Origin: an uncultured Muribaculaceae bacterium | GTDB lineage: Bacteria > Bacteroidota > Bacteroidia > Bacteroidales > Muribaculaceae | Length of the DNA stretch: 31,720 bases | Direction: 5' to 3' | NCBI GenBank assembly: GCA_910579305.1 | Contig: CAJTTA010000025.1 | Span: forward strand, 1 to 31,720 | In this document: one piece after another, positions 17,459 through 23,971 of the stretch | How the letters are laid out: each line of letters begins with the position of its first letter | How positions within the stretch are numbered: the first letter of the stretch is position 1 | Notes under the pieces: generated by a model | Databases searched by the model: none | The model's input: the letters and a program-made list of their open reading frames with translations, nothing else | What the model was told of the DNA's origin: nothing | Translations under genes and position numbers: made by a program

Positions 17459-18055
17459 TCAGAACACATACATTATTGATAGGCCAAGCTTGGTGAGTCC
17501 GGCATAATTCGTGCCGCCCGATCCTATCTTGCCCACACATTCCTCACAGGAATATTTGTCATACCACACATGCCCGTAGCCTACTCCTACTTCCGCCTCA
17601 AGATTCCAATGTCTCGACAGAATCCATTGATAGCCATATGTGAGACCGACTCCGGCAAACTCGCCCTGATAACGGTGGCGTTTCACTTCGGAGGCGATAT
17701 TGTCTCCTCCGAAGAAGCCTCCCGGCAAAGGGATGCTGACATTGGAGGCATTCATCTGCCCGCCGAAGGCATGTACGCCCAGGAAATGACCGTTGAAAGC
17801 GGAACATGTCCACCAGCGGTATTCGGGCATGAGCACCCAGTGCTTTGCCTTGCGCTGGCCATGTGTCTCGCTACTGAAGGTCCAGGGATTCAGACCGTAG
17901 ACCAGATTGACTGTCGAGCGGCTGCCTACACGCAACTCCGCCCCGATATTTGGGGTGGTAGTGGCATCATACAGCAAATTTGTCTTGACAGCAAACTGAC
18001 CTTTGGCACACAATGCAGCCGTCATTATAATAATGACTGTAATGATATGTTTCAT
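17459..18055 (-). CDS. DUF3575 protein, probable outer-membrane beta-barrel
   Basis: This is the first gene of the fimbrial operon. The 198-residue protein has a Sec signal (about 1-19) and then the DUF3575 opening FAVKTNLLYDATTTPNIG, with alternating aromatic strands typical of a small outer-membrane barrel, closing on a terminal phenylalanine (LSIMYVF), the usual barrel-assembly signal. DUF3575 and DUF3868 genes regularly occur together in front of Bacteroidota fimbrial subunit genes. Whether it is a secretion aid or a structural base protein is not known. Confidence 0.82.
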   Translation of the reverse strand: MKHIITVIIIMTAALCAKGQFAVKTNLLYDATTTPNIGAELRVGSRSTVNLVYGLNPWTFSSETHGQRKAKHWVLMPEYRWWTCSAFNGHFLGVHAFGGQMNASNVSIPLPGGFFGGDNIASEVKRHRYQGEFAGVGLTYGYQWILSRHWNLEAEVGVGYGHVWYDKYSCEECVGKIGSGGTNYAGLTKLGLSIMYVF

Positions 18056-18138
18056 AAGTGACTATATATCGTAAAATCCTTTATATCTGATCCGCATGCC
18101 TCATCAGGCACACTCCAAACAACAATATATGCAAGCCG

Positions 18139-18154
18139 TTAAGCAAACGCTTAA
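18139..18154. promoter_or_regulatory. Palindrome in the presumed fimbrial leader
   Basis: Two perfect six-base arms, TTAAGC and GCTTAA, flank four bases. If transcription starts near 18268 this lies about 115-130 bases into the leader and 85 bases before the DUF3575 start. It may be an operator or a small mRNA hairpin. Confidence 0.4.
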
Positions 18155-18275
18155 GCTAAGTCATCGTGAACAGACCACACAAGTAAGTTTATAGCAGTTG
18201 GAGTGAATGCCACGGTTAGTTCATTATGACATGCACTCAAAAATCCCACTCTGTCATGCACACGATTTGGTCGTG

Positions 18276-18283
18276 CAAAGTTA
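18276..18283 (-). promoter_or_regulatory. Probable -7 promoter box of the fimbrial operon
   Basis: TAACTTTG on the minus strand fits TAnnTTTG and is the only perfect match between lptD and DUF3575. The place 20 bases upstream where TTTG should be is occupied by G residues of the homopolymer run at 18304-18311. A TTG lies at the far end of that run, 27 bases away. Confidence 0.5.
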
Positions 18284-18303
18284 GTTACTAAATTCCAATT
18301 TTA

Positions 18304-18311
18304 CCCCCCCC
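18304..18311 (-). repeat. Homopolymer run of eight G (minus strand) in the fimbrial promoter
   Basis: Eight consecutive C on the plus strand, that is eight G in the direction of the operon, begin exactly 20 bases upstream of the -7 box. Poly-G runs at such a place are known in other bacteria to change length by slipped pairing and switch surface genes on and off. Confidence 0.6.
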
Positions 18312-18338
18312 AACTGTTAAATTTGGTTAACAACAGTT
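18312..18338. promoter_or_regulatory. Inverted repeat next to the poly-G run, possible operator
   Basis: AACTGTT (18312-18318) and AACAGTT (18332-18338) are exact reverse complements around 13 bases, with an inner GTTAA/TTAAC pair. The site directly abuts the poly-G run on its upstream side, the usual place for an activator. Confidence 0.45.
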
Positions 18339-18492
18339 AATCCTCTGAGTGGTTCTATGGTAATATTTCTATCATTAAATGCTATATCAGCGCGATTATA
18401 AGAAACGCGATCTTCTATTATGACACATTTATCATTTTCTCCAAACGCCTTGTAGCAAATTTCAATTTAACTTTTGCCCGCATTTTTACCCA

Positions 18493-21342
18493 TTAATACC
18501 ACGTCACACCATTGGAATTGGATGAGCGTTTATCATATTTAAGGTCTCTGAGTATTGAAGACTTCACTGCCACGCGGAAATTATAGCTCTTATAGGGCCC
18601 TACTGGCACGAAGCTCGCCGTGAGCGTAAAGCAATGCAGGTCTCGGGAAATGGAGCAATTCATGTAGGCGATCTTATGAAGCTCAAAGTTATAGGAAGCC
18701 GAGAAATTAAAATTCCAGTTCTTCGTAGGACGTATGTTGCCTGATAGCGACAGATTCTGCGTCCACCGGCCATTGAATTCCATCCTGTTATAATTAAAAT
18801 CGCCGTAGGCGTAGCCCACCGAGTAATTCAGGCTTACCGACCAGGGCACCGACCAGGGTTCATATCCGTCGGCATCGGCATCGGAGTCCTCCTTGCGCGC
18901 GTTTTTCTTTCTTCGCGCTGCCGCCTGCTCGGCAAACGACACCTGATCCTCCTCATCTCGCTCTCCGCCTACGTCATCTCCGGGGGCAGCTTCGCCTGTG
19001 GCGGAGGCTGAAGATCCTTTTTTCCTCCGGAAAGTATCCTGATTGATCGTATAGCTGAATGATGTGCCTGCACTTGAAAGACGAGCTATGCCTTTGTGTG
19101 CCTGAAGGCGTGTGCGGTTTATGCGCACCGGAGTGCCGGACGATGAGAGGCCATAGGTGTAAGGATCCCAGGTGGCCTGAAGATTGAGATTGAAGTTCTT
19201 GGTAAGACGCAATAATATCGAAGTGTTGATATTGCTCCAGCGCAAAGAATCGGCGGCAAAGTTATAGCTCTGCGAGATCTGCAGGTTCTCTATGAGGGAT
19301 ATCTTCTTCACTCCTGTGGAGTCGGAATCACTCTTCACTTTCATCTCGAGATTATTGGCGAGATTCACAGAGAGCACTCCCTGCTTGCCACGGCTCGGAA
19401 TGCCAAACAGGCCGTGAGAGAAATAGCTGTAATCCACAGTCTCCATATTGCCCTGCAGATCGGGACGCTGATATGAGCCGTACACCCCCCACATGGATGC
19501 GCCGAAATCGGGCGAGGCGGTGAGGGAGATGGTGGGTGTGAGCACATGGCGTATCATCTGGATCTTGTCGCCGAGAAATTTCATCGGCTTCCAGAAACCG
19601 TATATCTTGGTGTCGAGTGACACTGATGCATTGAAGTCGAATACGTTGTAGAAGCCATAGGAGGTGTCGCACACTTCGGCAGAAGCCCCGGGATCCCAAC
19701 TGCGCCTGATCTTGGAAGAATACATGCGGTCGTTGAGCGTGATGGAGGGAGAGATGTTTATATATTTGAATATGGAAAATGTGGCGCTCACCGGCATATA
19801 ATGCTTCATGGCGTTGCGCCAGTCCTTTATAAGGTTTTTCTTGAAGAATTGATCCTGCTGCGCCGTGAGTGAATTCTGAAACTGTCCGGAATAAGAGAGC
19901 CTTATCTTTTCATACCATCGCTCAGCCCCCACGGCTTTCTTACGGCGGAAGGGGTTGGTCTGGCTCATGGTCACAGTGAAATTGGGGAAAGATACGGAAA
20001 GCGTGCTGTCCTGTGTGCGCTGTGCTATGCTTGCAGTAGCTGAGAAGCTCCATTTCGACTGCGGAATCCTGTAAGTGAGATTGACAGTCGAGCTCTTGGT
20101 ATTCTCTGTAAATGAGTTGTTATAATATGAATTCAGGTCGTTGCGCGTATATCCCGACGTAGTGAAGTTTACGGATGCCGAGAAATTCAGGTTGGGATTG
20201 GCTTTGGGATCCTGTGTATGCGTCCAGGCTACACGGAAGTTGTTCTGCTTTGAGTAATCGGGATCCCCCTTGTCGCCATAGATAGTGGTGATGTAAGAGA
20301 GGTCAAAGACTCCGCGATAACGGTAGCGCTTGACATAATTGGAATGAGCCGAAAGGCCCCATGATCCTCGGGTGTAGATCTCTCCGCGAAGTGCCAGATC
20401 CACATTGTCGTTGATGGCAAAGTAGTAGCCTCCGTCCCGCAGATAGAAACCGCGGTTGTAGTCATCGCCGAAAGAGGGCACGATTATGCCGCTTGAATAT
20501 TTCTTGCTGAAGGGGAAAAAGCCGAATGGCAGCGCCAGGGGAAGCGGCACATCGGCAAGCACCATGTATACAGGCCCGGTCACTATATTCTTTCCGGGAC
20601 GCATCTTGCCCTTAGTCACCTGAAAATAGAAGTGGGGATGCTCATGGTCATCGCAGGTGGTGTATCGAGCGCCGGCGAGATTAAATGAGCCGTCATCCAT
20701 CTTCTTGGTCATGGCCCCGGTGAGGTAACCTTCTCCCTGCTCGGTGATCACATCGGTGATGAAGCCCTTGCCTGTGCGGAAGTTATACTTCATTGTCTTA
20801 CTCTGATAATCGCCTGAGCCATCGGAAAATACAGGATAATCCTCCGGAACTTCGGTATCGCCTGAGGCGATTGAGTCGACGGGTGATGAGGTGGCAATCA
20901 CTGTGGATGAATCCATCTGCATCTCTATGCGCCCGGCATTGAGATTTATCTCGCCATAGCGCACTGTGCTGTTGCCATACATGTATGCCTTGTCGCGGCC
21001 TATGAGCACCAGAGAGTCGGCCGCACTGAAGTCGACAGGCTGCTCAAGATCTACTTTGGTACGCACAAAGCGGCTCACGGCCTGGCGTGAAGTGTCGGCG
21101 GCAATAGTGTCGGAGTCTCCCCTGCCACGAAGAGTGCGAGAGAGCCGGCCGGGAATAAAATCCGGCCGCACTGTGTCGGGACTCATTTCTCCCAAAGGCT
21201 CTACCGCCACATCGGCCAGGGTATCGGTCTCACTTATCTCCATCTCCGCGGATGTCGATACGGGCCGCCCCGGAAGCTGCGATGACGCGTAGGCAATGCC
21301 CACGAGCAGAAGTGCGAATATATAGACAATTACTTGCCGCAA
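18493..21342 (-). CDS. lptD: LPS-assembly outer-membrane protein LptD
   Basis: LptD is the outer-membrane pore that places lipopolysaccharide on the cell surface. This 949-residue protein has a Sec signal (about 1-19), an OstA/LptA-like jellyroll (about 105-260, with AYMYGNSTVRYG and GEGYLTGAMTKK), and a long beta-barrel (about 290-949) beginning LPLALPFGFFPFSKK, the segment by which Bacteroidota LptD is readily recognised. Length is usual for the phylum. A highly charged, low-complexity insertion at residues 772-829 lies between barrel strands. A -7 box (21380-21373) stands about 30 bases upstream. It is a housekeeping gene that just happens to border the fimbrial operon; no functional link is evident. 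Confidence 0.87.
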   Translation of the reverse strand: MRQVIVYIFALLLVGIAYASSQLPGRPVSTSAEMEISETDTLADVAVEPLGEMSPDTVRPDFIPGRLSRTLRGRGDSDTIAADTSRQAVSRFVRTKVDLEQPVDFSAADSLVLIGRDKAYMYGNSTVRYGEINLNAGRIEMQMDSSTVIATSSPVDSIASGDTEVPEDYPVFSDGSGDYQSKTMKYNFRTGKGFITDVITEQGEGYLTGAMTKKMDDGSFNLAGARYTTCDDHEHPHFYFQVTKGKMRPGKNIVTGPVYMVLADVPLPLALPFGFFPFSKKYSSGIIVPSFGDDYNRGFYLRDGGYYFAINDNVDLALRGEIYTRGSWGLSAHSNYVKRYRYRGVFDLSYITTIYGDKGDPDYSKQNNFRVAWTHTQDPKANPNLNFSASVNFTTSGYTRNDLNSYYNNSFTENTKSSTVNLTYRIPQSKWSFSATASIAQRTQDSTLSVSFPNFTVTMSQTNPFRRKKAVGAERWYEKIRLSYSGQFQNSLTAQQDQFFKKNLIKDWRNAMKHYMPVSATFSIFKYINISPSITLNDRMYSSKIRRSWDPGASAEVCDTSYGFYNVFDFNASVSLDTKIYGFWKPMKFLGDKIQMIRHVLTPTISLTASPDFGASMWGVYGSYQRPDLQGNMETVDYSYFSHGLFGIPSRGKQGVLSVNLANNLEMKVKSDSDSTGVKKISLIENLQISQSYNFAADSLRWSNINTSILLRLTKNFNLNLQATWDPYTYGLSSSGTPVRINRTRLQAHKGIARLSSAGTSFSYTINQDTFRRKKGSSASATGEAAPGDDVGGERDEEDQVSFAEQAAARRKKNARKEDSDADADGYEPWSVPWSVSLNYSVGYAYGDFNYNRMEFNGRWTQNLSLSGNIRPTKNWNFNFSASYNFELHKIAYMNCSISRDLHCFTLTASFVPVGPYKSYNFRVAVKSSILRDLKYDKRSSNSNGVTWY

Positions 21343-21372
21343 AATGTTGTTTCAGGTTTAACTAATAATCTG

Positions 21373-21380
21373 CAAAATTA
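21373..21380 (-). promoter_or_regulatory. -7 promoter box of lptD
   Basis: TAATTTTG on the minus strand fits TAnnTTTG perfectly and lies about 30 bases before the lptD start. No TTTG is found 19-21 bases upstream, so the -33 part is degenerate. Confidence 0.5.
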
Positions 21381-21419
21381 ACTATTTTATTTGACGTATT
21401 GAGCGGGTGCCTCCTCTAT

Positions 21420-21971
21420 TTAATGTTTTTTAGTGAAGGGATCTCCAAAGAGAAGTTCAAGCTCGGCGAAGCGGGCGGCCGTCCCGGCACCGTGCTCCGC
21501 CATCTGCGCCCTTATTTTCTCCAGAGGCTTGTGCTCGCGGAGATCTCGGCTTTTGGAGTAGAACTTGTCGGCATAACATATAAGTTTCTCTTCAAGCGAT
21601 ATGGGAAGATAGTCTCCGGGCGGTATGGGAAGATTCCGGGCCACGATCTCCGAGGCTGATATTCCGGCGCCGGTATGCCTCTCGGCTACAAGAGCATGCC
21701 TCGGCAGTCCTTCAAGGCGCAAAATACGAGCACCTTCAGTGCCGTGACATATATATGGAAGCGTGCCGAAGCAAGAGATGGAAGGAGCGTCGCATTTCAC
21801 TATTCCTATGTCATGAAGCATGGCGGCCTCCGCTATAAATTCCCGATCTACGTCAAGGTTGCGGTTGCACGCTATCTCCAAGGCCAGGTCACGCACTGCC
21901 TCACTGTGCTCAGTGAGGATATGGAGAAGGCGCGAATTCCCGCAGGTATATTTTTCGAGTAAATTTCTCAT
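21420..21971 (-). CDS. HD-domain protein, predicted phosphohydrolase
   Basis: This 183-residue cytosolic protein carries an HDIG-type HD domain: H22, the pair H53-D54 in LHDIG, H77 in CHG, and H99 in ERHTGAG, a full set of metal ligands. The spacing is like the small HDIG phosphohydrolases of Bacteroidota and archaea. Substrate is unknown; nucleotides or modified nucleotides are the usual guess for the family. It sits between ilvE and lptD, and its start codon is only 8 bases after a terminator-like hairpin, so it may be expressed mainly by read-through from ilvE. Confidence 0.82.
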   Translation of the reverse strand: MRNLLEKYTCGNSRLLHILTEHSEAVRDLALEIACNRNLDVDREFIAEAAMLHDIGIVKCDAPSISCFGTLPYICHGTEGARILRLEGLPRHALVAERHTGAGISASEIVARNLPIPPGDYLPISLEEKLICYADKFYSKSRDLREHKPLEKIRAQMAEHGAGTAARFAELELLFGDPFTKKH

Positions 21972-21978
21972 AAAATTA

Positions 21979-22007
21979 AGGAAGAGAGCAAAGCTCCCTT
22001 CCTTTTA
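21979..22007 (-). terminator. Terminator hairpin between ilvE and the HD gene
   Basis: Arms 21979-21990 and 21994-22005 pair with one mismatch (seven plus four base pairs) around a three-base loop. T-rich sequence follows on the minus strand (AATTTTATG), and two more T follow on the plus strand. It ends ilvE about 25 bases after its stop and stands directly before the HD gene start. Confidence 0.65.
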
Positions 22008-22032
22008 GTATATCATGTTTGAAATCAGATGA

Positions 22033-23061
22033 TTATTCAGGCAGGATGTCACACCATCCATGAGTGTCTTCCAAGTCTCCGTTCTGAATTCCACGCAGCT
22101 GGTTATAGAGCTTCGTAGTTATGGGTCCGGCCTCATCAGCCTTTCCGAATGTGTAGCTCTTGCCGGTGTCTATGTCATCAATCTGGCATATGGGCGAGCA
22201 TACGGCTGCCGTGCCACAGGCAGAAGCCTCTTCAAACGTCTCAAGCTCCTCAAGTCTGATAGGACGGCGATCCACTTTCAGACCGAGATCCTCGGCAATC
22301 TGACACAGACTCATGTTGGTGATGGAGGGAAGGATGGACTCCGATGCAGGAGTGATATATGTGTTATCTTTGATTGCGAAGAAGTTGGCGGCGCCACACT
22401 CGTCAAGATACTTTTTCTCTTTGGGATCAAGATAGAGCATTACTGAGTAACCGAGTTCGTGAGCCTTCTCTCCGGCCACAAGCGAAGCGGCATAGTTGCC
22501 ACCCACTTTGATTGAACCGGTGCCCTTGGGCGCAACACGGTCATACTCTCTGCTCATGCACACTTTTGTAGGCTTGAAGCCGGCCTTGAAGTATGGGCCT
22601 ACGGGGGTCACGAGCATGATTACCATGTATTCATCGGCGGGCTTCACGCCTACACGGGCTGAAATTCCTATCTCAAGCGGACGGATATAGAGCGATGCAC
22701 CTGAGCCATAAGGGGGCACGAAGCGCTTGTTGAGTTCCACCACTTTGAGCACCATCTCGCGGAATTTCTCTACGGGCATGGGCTGCATGCTTATTCCTTC
22801 GGCGCTGCGAATGAAGCGCTTTGCATTTTCTTCAAGACGGAATATGCGGATTTTACCATCTTCCCCACGGAAAGCCTTGAGACCCTCAAAGGACTCCTGG
22901 CCGTAGTGCAGACAGGATGCGGCGATATGCATGGGCACGTATTCGGAGTCTGAAACCTCTACGGGGCCCCACTGGCCATCCTTGTAAGTGCAACGCACAT
23001 TATAATCGGTCTTCATGTAAGAGAACGACAGGTTGGCCCAATCAATATTTGTATCTGCCAT
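22033..23061 (-). CDS. ilvE: Branched-chain amino acid aminotransferase
   Basis: This PLP enzyme makes the last step of leucine, isoleucine and valine synthesis (and the first of their breakdown) by exchanging amino groups with glutamate. The 342-residue protein is of the eukaryote-like type II form: HYGQESFEGLKAF near residue 52, the Schiff-base lysine K185 in SIKVGGNYA, and the phosphate-binding EASACGTAAV segment near 277-286. Length is normal and the protein is cytosolic. It stands alone, away from ilv or leu genes. A GC-rich hairpin in its leader (23077-23091) lies 15 bases before the start codon. Confidence 0.95.
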   Translation of the reverse strand: MADTNIDWANLSFSYMKTDYNVRCTYKDGQWGPVEVSDSEYVPMHIAASCLHYGQESFEGLKAFRGEDGKIRIFRLEENAKRFIRSAEGISMQPMPVEKFREMVLKVVELNKRFVPPYGSGASLYIRPLEIGISARVGVKPADEYMVIMLVTPVGPYFKAGFKPTKVCMSREYDRVAPKGTGSIKVGGNYAASLVAGEKAHELGYSVMLYLDPKEKKYLDECGAANFFAIKDNTYITPASESILPSITNMSLCQIAEDLGLKVDRRPIRLEELETFEEASACGTAAVCSPICQIDDIDTGKSYTFGKADEAGPITTKLYNQLRGIQNGDLEDTHGWCDILPE

Positions 23062-23076
23062 GATAAGAATGTTTTG

Positions 23077-23091
23077 GCCGCGAGAAGCGGC
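23077..23091 (-). promoter_or_regulatory. Small GC-rich hairpin in the ilvE leader
   Basis: GCCGC and GCGGC arms around five bases form a compact hairpin 15 bases upstream of the ilvE start on the minus strand. It could affect ribosome access. No leader peptide with branched-chain codons was seen. Confidence 0.35.
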
Positions 23092-23129
23092 ACGGTGTTT
23101 TTATATTAGATTTTAAATTAGCGACATAA

Positions 23130-23465
23130 TCATAGTGCAACCTTACACGTGAGATCTCCTATCTTAACTATATAGATGCCATGCGCACCGAGAGCAAGAC
23201 GGCTCGTGCCGGCCGGAATGTTCTCCTGGGAGACAAGCTGGCCGAGAATGCTGAATACCTTGACCTGCACCGGGCGGGTGGTGGTGACAAAAATCTGGCC
23301 TCTTGATGCCTTCACCTCAAGCTCGGTAGTGCGCAACACTGACTTGGCTTCAGTCACACGCTCTGTGCGCACACTCTCCCAAGAGGTGCGGGCATGCAGC
23401 GAAGAGGCCGATAAAGCAAGAGCCAAGCCACTGATAAGCACTATCTTACGCCAAAAATTCTTCAT
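23130..23465 (-). CDS. Small secreted protein with T9SS-tail-like domain
   Basis: This 111-residue protein has a Sec signal (about 1-26, cut after LHA). Residues 50-111 resemble the C-terminal sorting domain of type IX secretion cargo: VKVFSILGQLV, an NIPAGTSRLAL turn and GIYIVKIGDLTCKV. Normally that domain is the tail of a large protein; here it is almost the whole protein. The reading frame extends 65 codons upstream through a terminator, so the start at 23465 is preferred. A -7 box lies 30 bases upstream. Either a free-standing domain with its own job or a remnant of a larger cargo. Confidence 0.65.
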   Translation of the reverse strand: MKNFWRKIVLISGLALALSASSLHARTSWESVRTERVTEAKSVLRTTELEVKASRGQIFVTTTRPVQVKVFSILGQLVSQENIPAGTSRLALGAHGIYIVKIGDLTCKVAL

Positions 23466-23494
23466 CTCACGATTCGGATAGCATTTTCTTAGGC

Positions 23495-23502
23495 CAAAAT
23501 TA
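23495..23502 (-). promoter_or_regulatory. -7 promoter box of the T9SS-tail-like gene
   Basis: TAATTTTG on the minus strand, about 30 bases before the start codon and downstream of a terminator, which argues the gene has its own transcript. No clear -33 TTTG at 19-21 bases. Confidence 0.5.
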
Positions 23503-23561
23503 CAATTTTTTTTTGACATACCGGTACTTTTACTGAGACTTTTTTGGCCTGGCCCAATCAT

Positions 23562-23599
23562 AAGAAGCCCGCACATCCTTATTGATGCACGGGCTTCTT
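23562..23599 (-). terminator. Terminator after the small lipoprotein gene
   Basis: A 16-base-pair stem (23562-23577 with 23584-23599, two G-T pairs on the RNA level) around a six-base loop lies 24 bases past the stop of the 75-residue lipoprotein. The T run after it is short, but the stem is very stable. Confidence 0.7.
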
Positions 23600-23622
23600 T
23601 AAATATAAGTCGTTGTAATATG

Positions 23623-23850
23623 TTACTTCGCGGAAATGTCTGAGGCTGTCTCCGGAACAACGGCTTCCGCCTCTGCCGCGGCTATCTCTGTGCCGGAGGC
23701 AGCTGAACTCTCGGAAGGCATGTCGATAACCTCGCCCACCACTTCTTCTTCCACACCTGTGGTGTCATTCTCCGCCTGCTTGCTGCCGCATGACACCAAC
23801 ATGCCTGCGCACATCGCCACGGTCGCCATTGTGAATAATGTCTTTTTCAT
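23623..23850 (-). CDS. Tiny acidic lipoprotein
   Basis: This 75-residue protein has a clear lipoprotein signal with the lipidated cysteine at 21 (LVSC). The mature 55 residues are rich in E, A, S and V with no predicted fold and look disordered. It lies alone between a possible terminator of the GH13 gene and its own strong terminator. Similar short lipoproteins are common in Bacteroidales and have no known function. A 16-base palindrome (23868-23883) lies upstream of it. Confidence 0.7.
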   Translation of the reverse strand: MKKTLFTMATVAMCAGMLVSCGSKQAENDTTGVEEEVVGEVIDMPSESSAASGTEIAAAEAEAVVPETASDISAK

Positions 23851-23867
23851 AAATATATAATCTTTAT

Positions 23868-23883
23868 AAGATATTTATATCTT
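23868..23883. promoter_or_regulatory. Palindrome upstream of the tiny lipoprotein gene
   Basis: AAGATAT and ATATCTT are perfect arms around two bases, 18 bases before the start codon. It could be an operator or leader hairpin. It is AT-rich, so chance is a real alternative. Confidence 0.3.
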
Positions 23884-23924
23884 GTCTTCATCATATTAAA
23901 CACTCCGGGAAGAAATGAGTTCAT

Positions 23925-23947
23925 AAAAAACTGCCGATTTATCCGGC
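23925..23947 (-). terminator. Possible weak terminator after the GH13 gene
   Basis: A four-base-pair GC stem (23933-23936 with 23944-23947) is followed on the minus strand, two bases on, by six T (23930-23925). It lies about 25 bases after the GH13 stop. The T run is good but the stem is short. Confidence 0.4.
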
Positions 23948-23971
23948 TATCTTTCTTAGAGATACCGCATA

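Larger units (their letters stand above)
18056..18492. promoter_or_regulatory. 437-base control region of the fimbrial operon
   Basis: This non-coding stretch lies between lptD and the fimbrial operon. Reading on the minus strand from lptD it holds: an inverted repeat (18338-18332 with 18318-18312), a run of eight G (18311-18304), a -7 box TAACTTTG (18283-18276), a short palindrome over the expected transcription start (18275-18261), and in the presumed leader a palindrome (18154-18139, TTAAGC/GCTTAA arms around four bases). A leader of about 210 bases would result. No clear lptD terminator was found. Confidence 0.6.

Noticed and set aside
18318..18464. A 49-codon open stretch on the minus strand upstream of the fimbrial promoter whose translation looks somewhat protein-like
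   Set aside because: It has no ATG in frame, is AT-rich unlike the neighbouring genes, and ends inside the inverted repeat. A stretch of this length without stops is expected by chance fairly often. It could be a gene remnant but nothing supports that.
18056..18492. An invertible promoter of the kind common before Bacteroidales surface loci
   Set aside because: I looked for matching inverted repeats far apart on both sides of the -7 box and found only short local palindromes; no recombinase gene is in the window.
23466..23660. 65-codon upstream extension of the T9SS-tail-like gene
   Set aside because: It crosses the strong terminator at 23562-23599 and the -7 box, and hides the signal peptide.
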